Assembly: GCA_027051265.1 (NCBI GenBank)
Contig: JALTZH010000152.1
Span: forward strand, 1-13,039
Reading direction: 5' to 3'
Length of the DNA stretch: 13,039 nucleotides
From: an archaeon
GTDB taxonomy: Archaea; Hydrothermarchaeota; Hydrothermarchaeia; JALTZZ01; JALUTC01
The notes under the pieces were generated by a model, which saw only the letters and a list, made by a program, of their open reading frames with translations, made no database searches and was not told the origin of the DNA. Positions within the stretch are counted from its first letter, which is position 1, and each line of letters starts with the position of its first letter. The position numbers were made by a program, and so were the translations under genes. Shown one piece after another: positions 6,361-12,947 of the stretch.

Positions 6361-6411
6361 AGTTTATAACTAAAAATTTTAAGTGGAAAATAAAAATATA
6401 TGATTTATTTA
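6361..6411 (-). repeat. Promoter cassette, truncated copy C
   Basis: This 51-bp fragment matches 3197-3247 at 48 of 51 positions, including the stop codon TAA of the gene before it (6409-6411). It keeps only the upstream end of the cassette: the AT-rich stretch and most of the third inverted repeat (AGTTTATAACTAAA). It then breaks at 6360/6361 into the body of the decayed exported gene. The rest of the operator array, the leader, the ribosome binding site and the signal peptide codons are missing, a clean deletion junction. Confidence 0.8.
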
Positions 6412-6720
6412 GTGTTTTCGATATCTTTTAATGGTTATTATTAGGAGTGCAACGATAAGAAAAATCGAAAGTATTATGAGGTATGTCTTTTTCCAGAAGA
6501 TTATCGCATAATATATTATAAGGGGAAATAAAACAATGCTGAATAGTCTAAAATATTTTTTAAACTTTGAATGAGCTTCCGATAAGGAATCGAATAATCC
6601 GGATAATCCTATTAATAAGAGAATAACATATTCCTTAGATTCATAAAACATACCAATCGCCCCCAAAAAAATTAAAATAATAGATGTAAAAAATGTATAA
6701 TAATAAAGTTTCCTCTCCAT
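6409..6720 (-). CDS. Four-helix membrane protein (103 aa), candidate immunity protein
   Basis: It lies 13 nt after the Cys-rich exported gene and has its own ribosome binding site (GTGAGG about 9 nt before ATG 6720), so it is the second gene of that operon. The protein has four hydrophobic segments: near residues 8-25 (YTFFTSIILIFLGAIGMF), 30-45, 57-73 (FRLFSIVLFPLIIYYAI) and 80-96 (YLIILSIFLIVALLIITI). A charged loop (SEAHSKFKKYF) and a basic tail (KRYRKH) complete it. Small multi-helix membrane proteins encoded directly after a secreted antimicrobial peptide are often the producer's immunity protein or a secretion helper. That is the likeliest reading if the upstream product is an archaeocin. 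No sequence family is recognised. The stop codon lies within cassette copy C. Confidence 0.65.
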   Translation of the reverse strand: MERKLYYYTFFTSIILIFLGAIGMFYESKEYVILLLIGLSGLFDSLSEAHSKFKKYFRLFSIVLFPLIIYYAIIFWKKTYLIILSIFLIVALLIITIKRYRKH

Positions 6721-6733
6721 AATAAAACCTCAC

Positions 6734-7378
6734 TTATAACATATCACAACACCATTGACTTCCTAAACAGCAACAACACTGTAAACAGACTATTGCAGCA
6801 GCTGGACACCTTGAAAGAAGACAGTATATACATGCTGGTATCGTTGCACCTCCAGCACATGAAGCTGCACAAGCAATACATGAAGCAGCAGCACCTGCAC
6901 ATGCGAGACACGTTAATATACAGCCGCCCGTTATAACTACTGAATAACTATTAGTTTCTAAATTATATGCGTAAATTATTTCTCTTGTTTCGTTTGTAAT
7001 TTTTGATTTAAATGGTATTATTACACCTATAATTTCTATTTCATGAGAATAATTACTTAAGAAGAGTAATACTTTAACAACTTTGGCTTCCTTTATATTT
7101 GGTTTATATCCCTGTTTTATCAACTCTTTCTTAAGCTTCTTTACCTTATCGTTTTTCAAAGCCTCTGCTATAGCTTTGTTTTTTTCTTTTCCGGTTAGCT
7201 CAATTATTGTAACGTTGGTATTTTTTAAGCCGCTACAGCAAGTGTTGCATATGTTTTCGCTGGAGTTTATTGTTATGTTCTCTATTTCATCGCTTATGGC
7301 AAAAGCCGGGGCAAAAATGCCTATAAAAAATATCAATAACAAAAACACCACGCCTACGGTTTTGCTCATACCATTCAT
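6734..7378 (-). CDS. Exported Cys-rich precursor, halocin C8-like archaeocin candidate (214 aa)
   Basis: ATG 7378 follows GGTGAT (7384-7389) at 5 nt. Residues 1-27 are a signal peptide (MNGMSKTVGVVFLLLIFF, then APAFA). Residues 43-48 (ICNTCC) and 55-148 form an N-terminal domain: VTIIELTGKEKNKAIAEALK, KLKKELIKQGYKPNIKEAKV, GVIIPFKSK, and Tyr-rich strands. Then comes ITGG (149-152) and a 62-residue tail with 16 cysteines among Ala, Gly and Ile: CILTCLACAG, SCIACAASC, ACIYC, VCLQCCCC, QWCC. This order, a signal followed by a larger domain and a compact hydrophobic Cys-rich C-terminus, resembles the halocin C8 precursor, where a protease separates an immunity domain from a Cys-rich antimicrobial peptide. 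By analogy the tail may be released near ITGG and stabilised by disulfides. A four-helix membrane gene follows. Metal binding or a surface structural protein are alternatives. Layout is seen; activity is inferred. Confidence 0.75.
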   Translation of the reverse strand: MNGMSKTVGVVFLLLIFFIGIFAPAFAISDEIENITINSSENICNTCCSGLKNTNVTIIELTGKEKNKAIAEALKNDKVKKLKKELIKQGYKPNIKEAKVVKVLLFLSNYSHEIEIIGVIIPFKSKITNETREIIYAYNLETNSYSVVITGGCILTCLACAGAAASCIACAASCAGGATIPACIYCLLSRCPAAAIVCLQCCCCLGSQWCCDML

Positions 7379-7506
7379 TTCACATCACCTTTAATATTAA
7401 TTAAACGAGTATACCCTATTTATTTATTTTGGAGCTAAAAGTTTTAGTTTATAGCTAAACGATTTAGTTTATAACTAAAGATTTTAAGTGGAAAATAAAA
7501 ATATAT
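7322..7506 (-). repeat. Promoter/leader/signal-peptide cassette, copy B
   Basis: This is the second complete copy of the cassette at 3059-3247 and drives the Cys-rich precursor. The leader, GGTGAT site (7384-7389), start codon and first signal-peptide codons are nearly unchanged, apart from a few substitutions and one extra T in the leader. Similarity ends upstream at about 7506, where copies A and C continue as GATTTATTTA but this copy turns into the promoter of the divergent prenyltransferase gene. Confidence 0.85.
7435..7479. promoter_or_regulatory. Inverted-repeat operator/TATA array, copy B
   Basis: The same three dyads as at 3166-3210 occur at 7435-7447, 7443-7459 and 7463-7479, base for base identical and with the same 20-bp step. 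They lie between the minus-strand Cys-rich gene and the plus-strand gene at 7529. Because the dyads read TATAAA or TTATAA on either strand, a bound protein could affect both directions. The conservation of dyads and spacing supports a regulatory role; no binding protein is identified. Confidence 0.6.
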
Positions 7507-7508
7507 AA
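7497..7508 (+). promoter_or_regulatory. TATA box of the UbiA-like gene
   Basis: AAAATATATAAT is centred about 25 nt before ATG 7529, the spacing of a leaderless archaeal transcript. The bases before the ATG (CACCTCCT) are the complement of a Shine-Dalgarno rather than one, which also argues that ribosomes load on a leaderless message. The box abuts cassette copy B. Confidence 0.45.
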
Positions 7509-7528
7509 TCGATACTATATCACCTCCT

Positions 7529-8224
7529 ATGAAGTGTATTCTCGCATCCATACCCACCGCAATTTCCGGAACAATAAGACTTTACATAGCTTTTATCCTC
7601 ACTCAACAGGAACCAAAATATACACTTATACTCGGTGCCTTCTTCCTGATATTAAGCATCTATTCCCTAGATAGACTTAAAGATTACAACGAAAGGACAA
7701 AAATTCCTGCTTTTTTTTATATTTTAGGAACAGTCTTATATTTTATTGAGAATAAATTAGAGGTTCCAATAATTCTTATAATAACTGGCTATCTATATAC
7801 TTTTGGAATGAGAAATCTGAGATTAAAGGCTGGATATGGGATAAAAAACATCGTCGTTGGATTTTCTTGGGGTTTTTCTATAGCATATTCTTTGGAATCT
7901 TTCAATAAGTTTATTTTCATCTTTTATTTCTTCAAACTGTTTATAAATTCCGCATACTTTGATTTAAAGGATATTAAAGAAGATTGCATAAAAACATTAC
8001 CAAAATTGTTGGGAAAAGGATTTAAACCTTTTCTTTTAGTGTTGAACATCTTTTATCATTTAATAGCGATTGTGGAGTTTTCGCTAAACATATTACTAAT
8101 ATCAAGCTTAGTTTTAACGCAAATAGCTATTATGTACAACAATGAGAAACGTTCAAGGCTTATTATTGATTTTGAAGCAATTTTTTCATATCTTTTATAT
8201 TTATTCTATAAGAATTTTTTTTAA
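7529..8224 (+). CDS. UbiA-superfamily prenyltransferase-like membrane protein (231 aa)
   Basis: UbiA enzymes are membrane proteins that move a prenyl chain onto an aromatic or other acceptor using Mg-bound Asp-rich motifs. Here the first motif appears as SLDRLKDYNERTKIP (Asp48, Asp52, with Glu55), somewhat degenerate from NDxxDxxxD. The second is well kept: YFDLKDIKEDCIKTLPKLLG (Asp145, Asp148, Asp152, followed by the typical TLP and Gly). Between them, YGIKNIVVGFSWGFSIAYS matches the conserved middle of the family. Seven or so hydrophobic segments are visible. At 231 aa it is shorter than the usual 280-300, mainly at the C-terminal end. The acceptor (quinone, lipid, heme or other) cannot be told. 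Its 3' end overlaps the convergent regulator gene by 62 bp. It starts from a promoter back-to-back with the Cys-rich operon. Confidence 0.75.
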   Translation: MKCILASIPTAISGTIRLYIAFILTQQEPKYTLILGAFFLILSIYSLDRLKDYNERTKIPAFFYILGTVLYFIENKLEVPIILIITGYLYTFGMRNLRLKAGYGIKNIVVGFSWGFSIAYSLESFNKFIFIFYFFKLFINSAYFDLKDIKEDCIKTLPKLLGKGFKPFLLVLNIFYHLIAIVEFSLNILLISSLVLTQIAIMYNNEKRSRLIIDFEAIFSYLLYLFYKNFF

Positions 8225-8963
8225 CATATTTAAAAAGATCAATTCCCCATATTTTGCATTTCTTGGAGTAGCATATGAAATCCCTTTTATAATCAAAAAC
8301 CCCATTCCTAAAGAAAAATGATATACAGAAAAATATATCAGTAACTATAAATGAAAATTTAAACTTTTTCTTTGAAATATAAAAGGAAACGTTTTCATGC
8401 TTCAAGCCTTCCTCAAGTTCTTTTTTATAGTTTTTAGTTATAAAATCGAATATATCCTTGGATACCACAATCTCGATTTTTCTGTTTTCTTTTGCAAGCT
8501 TTAGGAATAAACCTATATACTCTGGGAAGAATATAGAAGAGTATCCATAGATTTCTTTTGATTTCATCAGATTTTCTATAAATTCTCCATGTGGTGTATA
8601 TATCTCACACTCTTGCTCAATCAATTTCATATCCGAAAGTTCATGAAACCTTACAACGAGGTTTTCCGGTATATCATCCATATAATATAGGTTGAGAAAA
8701 TCTCCAAAAATTTTAAGGAACTTTTCATGGTTTCTCATGATTTCACATATTTTAAGCAAATATTCTCCTTTGGGAAGTATCTTAACAAAATCTTTATCCT
8801 CTTCTATTAGTCCGTAATTTATCATTTTATTTAAAGTTTGTCTGAGAGATGAAGATGAAACGTTTAAAAAATCTCTTAGTTCTCTTCTTGTCAGTGACTT
8901 TTTTAATAAAATTTTTAAGATATCAATCACTCTTTTAGATGATAAAATATTAATGAGTTTCAT
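8163..8963 (-). CDS. Winged-helix regulator of the FilR1/DUF1724 type (266 aa)
   Basis: Residues 1-65 form a winged helix: VIDILKILLKKSLTRRELRD, then FLNVSSSSLRQTLNKMINYG as the recognition part and LIEEDKDFVKILPKGEYLL as the wing. Residues 90-230 match the C-terminal FilR1 domain of archaeal regulators, with IPENLVVRFHELSDMKLIEQ, HGEFIENLMKSKEIYGYSSI, FFPEYIGLFLKLAKENRKIE and IVVSKDIFDFI. This family is common in methanogens and Archaeoglobi and usually acts as a sensor-repressor; the ligand here is unknown. A TATA-like box lies about 25 nt upstream, so the message is probably leaderless. The gene is convergent with the UbiA-like gene and overlaps it by 62 bp. It is the only obvious stand-alone DNA-binding regulator near the cassette operators, so it is a candidate to control them, without direct evidence. 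Confidence 0.85.
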   Translation of the reverse strand: MKLINILSSKRVIDILKILLKKSLTRRELRDFLNVSSSSLRQTLNKMINYGLIEEDKDFVKILPKGEYLLKICEIMRNHEKFLKIFGDFLNLYYMDDIPENLVVRFHELSDMKLIEQECEIYTPHGEFIENLMKSKEIYGYSSIFFPEYIGLFLKLAKENRKIEIVVSKDIFDFITKNYKKELEEGLKHENVSFYISKKKFKFSFIVTDIFFCISFFFRNGVFDYKRDFICYSKKCKIWGIDLFKYVKKNSYRINIKDMKKLLQNQ

Positions 8964-8982
8964 TTTATTATTTATCTTTCTT

Positions 8983-8992
8983 TATTATAAAA
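8983..8992 (-). promoter_or_regulatory. TATA box of the FilR1-type regulator
   Basis: On the minus strand TTTTATAATA is centred about 25 nt before the ATG at 8963 and no Shine-Dalgarno intervenes, the usual picture of a leaderless archaeal promoter. Confidence 0.45.
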
Positions 8993-9119
8993 AATAAAAA
9001 CGTGTTGATTGTTTACTCTTAGAAGAGAAGTTGAAATGTTATTTCTGTACACACTCTTAAGTTTATGAGGAAGAAATTTGGAGCTGAAAATGTTCTCCAG
9101 TCATCAATAGAAGAAGGAT

Positions 9120-9389
9120 ATGCTTAAAAAATCAAAAATCTTAAAATTTCTTAAAGGTTGCGAAGAACAAAAAGAAAAGGTAATAGTTTACTACTATGGA
9201 AGCAACGAGAGAACTGAACACGTCCTTGCTGTATAGTTTATTTATTCAAGAGATATAGAAATAGAAAATGTAATAGATACTGTTATGGAATCCGAGAGAT
9301 ATCTCTATGAGACGATATTTCTTCAGAATTCTAATGAGGAAGATTTGATAGGGCTTTTAATATACTAAGAGCTTAAGAGAAAAGTTTAA
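9120..9389 (+). pseudogene. Unrecognised small gene with two in-frame stops
   Basis: From ATG 9120 one frame reads ILKFLKGCEEQKEKVIVYYY and GSNERTEHVLAV, then TAG (9234-9236). It continues FIYSRDIEIENVIDTVMESE and YLYETIFLQNSNEEDLIGLL, meets TAA (9366-9368), and ends ELKRKV with TAA at 9387-9389. The composition stays protein-like across both stops and no frameshift is needed, so it looks like a 90-codon gene killed by point mutations. It begins in an 8-nt overlap with the end of another short open stretch (9065-9127, MRKKFGAENVLQSSIEEGYA) that may be the tail of a lost upstream gene. The frame ends 2 nt before the next gene, so it was probably in an operon with it. I do not recognise either remnant. 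Confidence 0.45.
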
Positions 9390-9391
9390 TA

Positions 9392-9868
9392 ATGAGAGAG
9401 CATAATTATATGATAGAAAAGAAAGTATATTATTTTGCCTACGGATCAAACATGTATTCTAATAAGCTTTCAGAAAGGATAGGAGAAAAGAATATAAAAG
9501 AAGAAAAAGTAGCAGTTTTGAAGAACTACAGACTCGTCTTCAACAAAAAATGTCGTTTAGGAGCATGTGCAAACATCGTGCCTATGGAAGGTGAGGAAGT
9601 ATGGGGTGTTTTATATAAAATTCCAGAGGAAAAGCTCTCAATACTCGATAGATATGAAGGCTATCCCAAGCACTATAGTAGAAAGATTGTAGAAGTTGAA
9701 ACTGTAGATGGCGAGCGAGTGAAGGCTTGGACTTATATAGCAAATCCAAAATACGTCAACAACAAAATAAAACCATCTGGAGAATACCTCAAATACGTTG
9801 TTGCAGGTGCTGTAGAACATAATTTGCCTCTGTGGTATATTCTCTATATATTAAGCTGGCTAAGATAA
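9392..9868 (+). CDS. Gamma-glutamylcyclotransferase-like (GGCT/AIG2 fold) protein (158 aa)
   Basis: The protein shows the family's two key motifs. VYYFAYGSNMYSNKLSERIG (residues 12-31) contains the YGSN substrate-binding loop, and LSILDRYEGYPKHYSRKIVE (82-101) holds the catalytic glutamate, Glu89, within YEGYP. The segment VWGVLYKIPEEKL between them is also typical. Enzymes of this fold release 5-oxoproline from gamma-glutamyl compounds; several relatives act on modified amines or peptides, so the substrate here is open. The length is normal. The start is uncertain: ATG 9392 lies 2 nt after the decayed gene, while ATG 9410 (MIEKKVYYFAYGSN) would trim six residues and has GAGAG upstream. The C-terminus (LWYILYILSWLR) is hydrophobic. 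No working operon partner remains. Confidence 0.8.
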   Translation: MREHNYMIEKKVYYFAYGSNMYSNKLSERIGEKNIKEEKVAVLKNYRLVFNKKCRLGACANIVPMEGEEVWGVLYKIPEEKLSILDRYEGYPKHYSRKIVEVETVDGERVKAWTYIANPKYVNNKIKPSGEYLKYVVAGAVEHNLPLWYILYILSWLR

Positions 9869-10136
9869 TAATATATACAAACTTTTCTGAATATACTTCA
9901 ATCTTCCAGTAACTCCGAACATAAATTTTAGAGGACACTTTTACAGATAAAGAACAAATCCTGATGGCTAGGAATTGTCTTCCATCTAATTGATATAGCT
10001 GAAAATTAAGTTATCAAATATCTTTGAATTAATTTTAGAAAAATCCTTTCATCCTGAAATTTTTAGGTAGTGTAACACGTTTTGTTTTCTTTATGTAACG
10101 GTATATTAAAAAATTTAAAATTTTTATATTATTATA

Positions 10137-10199
10137 GGGCCCGTAGACATCGCATCGTTGCGGAAGAATGAAACGGGCCATGCCGCGGGGTTATTTTTT
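10137..10199 (+). ncRNA. GC-rich structured RNA candidate upstream of thiC
   Basis: An abrupt GC-rich island stands in AT-rich DNA. GGCCCGT (10138-10144) pairs with ACGGGCC (10173-10179) in a 7-bp stem. Inside it CGCA (10151-10154) and TGCG (10159-10162) close a tetraloop hairpin, leaving an unpaired purine-rich GAAGAATGAA. A second GC-rich segment, GCCGCGGGG (10182-10190), leads into a T-run (10191-10199) that could terminate transcription. An AT-rich TATA-like stretch (about 10107-10130) precedes it. It could be an independent small RNA or a leader controlling thiC 70 nt downstream. It does not show the conserved core of a TPP riboswitch. Bases 9869-10136 before it hold no gene I can support. 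Confidence 0.45.
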
Positions 10200-10268
10200 G
10201 GTACAAACTCCTAACGATTGTTTTTTAATTTAAATATTTGTTCAATGGTTATTTTATTTTAATAATTA

Positions 10269-11528
10269 ATGAGTTTTTTAAGAGAGATTAAGCATGGTAG
10301 TCATAAAGATTTACTTAAAAACATATCCGTAAAAGAAAAAATAGACACTGAAAAGTTACGTAGAAGAATTTTAAATGGTCATATTGTTGTTGTTAAAAAC
10401 TATGATAGGAATATAGAACCTGTTGCTATTGGTACGGGTTTAAGAATCAAAGTCAACGCAAACGTTGGTACAAGCCCTGATTTTGTTAATATACAGGAAG
10501 AAATCGACAAAGCAAGACTCGCTATAGAATATGGTGCCGATACAATAATGGATTTAAGCATAGGAGGGGATTTGGATCTTATCAGAAGACATCTTCTTAC
10601 CTTAAACGTTCCTTTAGGAACTGTACCTATATATCAAGCTGGAATCGAAGCTAGTAGAAAATACGGAAGTGTTGCTGATATAAATGAGGATTTGGTATTG
10701 AACGTTTTGGAAAAACATTTTAAAGAAGTTGATTTTGTAACATTGCATGCAAGTATAACTAAGAGACTAGTTGATATGTATAAAAAAACTAATAGATTAA
10801 CAGGTATCGTATCTAGAGGTGGTTCTTTTATATATTGTTATATAGTTAATAATGAGGAAGAAAATCCTATATATAAAAACTTTGAATATATTTTAGAAAT
10901 GGCTGTCGAGCATAATGTAACAATTAGTCTTGGAGATTCTTTTCGACCTGGATCGTTATTTGATTTGGATAATTTGTATTATGAGGAATTATTGGTGACA
11001 AGAAAATTGGTTGAAAAAGCGAGAGAATATAACGTACAAACCATTGTCGAAGGTCCTGGTCATGTGAGATTTGATGAAATTCCGGATTTGATTAAATTTA
11101 TAAAGAAGATAACTCATAATTCTCCTCTCTATACATTAGGGCCAATTGTTACAGATATAGCTGCTGGATATGATCATATCTCATCCGCAATAGGAGCTGC
11201 TTTGGCAGCGTATTATGGTGCAGATTTTATTTGCTATGTAACACCGGCTGAACATTTATCTCTTCCATCTAAAGAAGATGTAATTCAAGGAGTTATTGCT
11301 GCGAAGATAGCAGCGCATTCAATAGATATAATACGTGGAAAAGATATAGAGAGAGATTATATGATGTCAAAAGCAAGAGGTGAATTAAACTGGAACGAAC
11401 AGGTTAGATTTGCAATAGATAAGAAAAAGTTTCTGGAATATAGGATGAAAAGAAAAACGTTATCAGGTGCTTGTTCAATGTGTGGTAGTTTTTGTGCGAT
11501 GAGATTATCAAAAACTAATAAGATTTAG
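10269..11528 (+). CDS. thiC: Phosphomethylpyrimidine synthase ThiC (419 aa)
   Basis: ThiC is the radical-SAM enzyme that rearranges aminoimidazole ribotide into hydroxymethylpyrimidine phosphate, the pyrimidine half of thiamin. The match is continuous: [86 protein letters not shown] (a metal-ligand histidine region), [15 protein letters not shown] and [14 protein letters not shown]. The C-terminal iron-sulfur motif is CSMCGSFC (Cys402, Cys405, Cys409), spaced CX2CX3C, where the long bacterial enzymes have CX2CX4C. The short length without the bacterial N-terminal extension fits archaeal forms. The ATG at 10269 has an AT-rich TATA-like stretch (10219-10237) about 40 nt upstream and no Shine-Dalgarno. 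The gene is convergent with proS and overlaps its end by 14 bp. The structured RNA upstream may regulate it. Confidence 0.96.
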   Translation: MSFLREIKHGSHKDLLKNISVKEKIDTEKLRRRILNGHIVVVKNYDRNIEPVAIGTGLRIKVNANVGTSPDFVNIQEEIDKARLAIEYGADTIMDLSIGGDLDLIRRHLLTLNVPLGTVPIYQAGIEASRKYGSVADINEDLVLNVLEKHFKEVDFVTLHASITKRLVDMYKKTNRLTGIVSRGGSFIYCYIVNNEEENPIYKNFEYILEMAVEHNVTISLGDSFRPGSLFDLDNLYYEELLVTRKLVEKAREYNVQTIVEGPGHVRFDEIPDLIKFIKKITHNSPLYTLGPIVTDIAAGYDHISSAIGAALAAYYGADFICYVTPAEHLSLPSKEDVIQGVIAAKIAAHSIDIIRGKDIERDYMMSKARGELNWNEQVRFAIDKKKFLEYRMKRKTLSGACSMCGSFCAMRLSKTNKI

Positions 11529-12912
11529 CAATTCTATATATTTTATCCGTTAATTCCTTGCATACAATACATGAGCCATGTTCTTTCTTATCAATAGCTT
11601 CACCTAAAACTCTTAAGCCTGTTTTATCTTCCAGATATTTACCGCATGAATCCTTGCCACAAAGGTTTATTTCATTAACACATCCGGATTTAATATCGTT
11701 TAATGAATATATTCTTACGATTTTTTCCTCAAATCTTTTCCACGCTTTAGACCTTAAGTTATTATAGATATCGTTGAATAAATCGTTGATGAATTTTTCA
11801 ATGGAATCGTTTTCAACCTTTAATCTTTCCTTTGTATCTCTTCTAAATATTGTTACAACGTTTTCCTTTATATCTTTTGGTCCTATTTCTATTCTCAATG
11901 GAATTCCTTTCATCTCCCAGTAATAGAATTTACTTCCTGGTGTTTCATCCTCTCTTAAATCAATATATACACGATACTTTTTTGAAAGACGTTTATATAT
12001 CTCCATTGAATTTTCGAGAACGATTTTTTTACTATCCTTATAAATTATAGGTACAATAACAATTTGATAGGGAGATATATCTGGTAATAATACTAAACCA
12101 TCTTTATCACCATGTATTGCTATAACCGAAGCTACAACACGATCCGATATACCATAACATGTTTGGTACACGTGATCAAAGCTACCATCTATTTTCTCAA
12201 ATTTTATATCAAAAGGTTTGGAAAAATTTTGTCCAAGGTTGTGAATCGTTGCTATTTGTAACGTTCTACCATCTGGAAAGATTGTATCAAAAGCAATTGT
12301 GTAGAGAGCACCTGGAAATTTATCCCAATCAGGTCTTCTGTTTATCATATAAGGTATCGCTAGCTTATCGAAAAATTTCTTATATATTTCTATTGCTTCT
12401 TTAACTTGCTCCTCCGCTTCTTCCATAGATTTATGAAAAGTGTGCGCTTCTTTGAAAGTCGTTATCTCTCTCAATCTTATTAAAGGACGTGTATGTTTTG
12501 TTTCGTATCTAAACACGTTGACTACTTGATAAATCTTTAATGGTAAGTCCTTATGACTTTTTATCCATAAAGCTACTATAGGATATATAGCTGTTTCAGA
12601 TGTTGGTCTTAGTGCAAGTTTTACGTTTAATTCTTTATCACCACCTTTTGTAACCCAATACACTTGTTCCTCAAAACCTTTAATATGTTCGGATTCTTTT
12701 CTTAGAAGATTTTCCGGTATTAGTAGTGGAAAGAGAACCTCCTCATGTCCATGAGCTTCCAATATTTGTTTTATTATTGATATTATATTGTTTCTTATTC
12801 TTAAACCATACGGTAACCATATGTATAAACCTTTAACTGGATATCTTACATCTAATATTTCTGCTTTTTCTATTATTTCGTTATACCACTCGCTAAAGTT
12901 ATTATCTTTCAT
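11515..12912 (-). CDS. proS: Prolyl-tRNA synthetase, archaeal/eukaryal type (465 aa)
   Basis: This cytoplasmic class II synthetase joins proline to tRNA-Pro. Visible blocks are the N-terminal [21 protein letters not shown], the proline/ATP site [20 protein letters not shown], motif 2 [20 protein letters not shown] with FKEAHTFH, and motif 3 region [20 protein letters not shown]. The anticodon-binding domain follows (about 275-385), then the C-terminal domain. Four cysteines (418, 423, 448, 451) make a zinc-type site, and the chain ends in the conserved Tyr465 (IAKSY) that in archaeal-type enzymes reaches the active site. There is no bacterial editing insertion. Length and start (ATG 12912) are normal. 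A TATA box lies about 30 nt upstream. The gene is convergent with thiC. Confidence 0.97.
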   Translation of the reverse strand: MKDNNFSEWYNEIIEKAEILDVRYPVKGLYIWLPYGLRIRNNIISIIKQILEAHGHEEVLFPLLIPENLLRKESEHIKGFEEQVYWVTKGGDKELNVKLALRPTSETAIYPIVALWIKSHKDLPLKIYQVVNVFRYETKHTRPLIRLREITTFKEAHTFHKSMEEAEEQVKEAIEIYKKFFDKLAIPYMINRRPDWDKFPGALYTIAFDTIFPDGRTLQIATIHNLGQNFSKPFDIKFEKIDGSFDHVYQTCYGISDRVVASVIAIHGDKDGLVLLPDISPYQIVIVPIIYKDSKKIVLENSMEIYKRLSKKYRVYIDLREDETPGSKFYYWEMKGIPLRIEIGPKDIKENVVTIFRRDTKERLKVENDSIEKFINDLFNDIYNNLRSKAWKRFEEKIVRIYSLNDIKSGCVNEINLCGKDSCGKYLEDKTGLRVLGEAIDKKEHGSCIVCKELTDKIYRIAKSY

Positions 12913-12937
12913 AAATTAATGTTAATTTATTCTTCGG

Positions 12938-12947
12938 TTATAAAATT
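12938..12947 (-). promoter_or_regulatory. TATA box of proS
   Basis: On the minus strand AATTTTATAA is centred about 30 nt before the start codon at 12912, so transcription should begin within a few bases of the ATG. The rest of 12948-13039 is AT-rich and shows no gene. Confidence 0.45.

Noticed and set aside
9961-10002. CTGATGG followed 38 nt later by CTGA, suggesting a C/D box guide RNA.
   Set aside because: The C box departs from RTGATGA at both ends and no convincing D' or C' box lies between.
9865-10010. Minus-strand protein-like pieces (KCPLKFMFGVTGRLKYIQKS and neighbours) faintly like the end of the decayed gene at 3245-3567.
   Set aside because: The open stretches are short, interrupted by stops, and the resemblance covers only a few residues.
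10137-10199. TPP riboswitch upstream of thiC.
   Set aside because: The CTGAGA and ACCTGATCTGG-like core segments are absent; the stems seen do not fit its fold.
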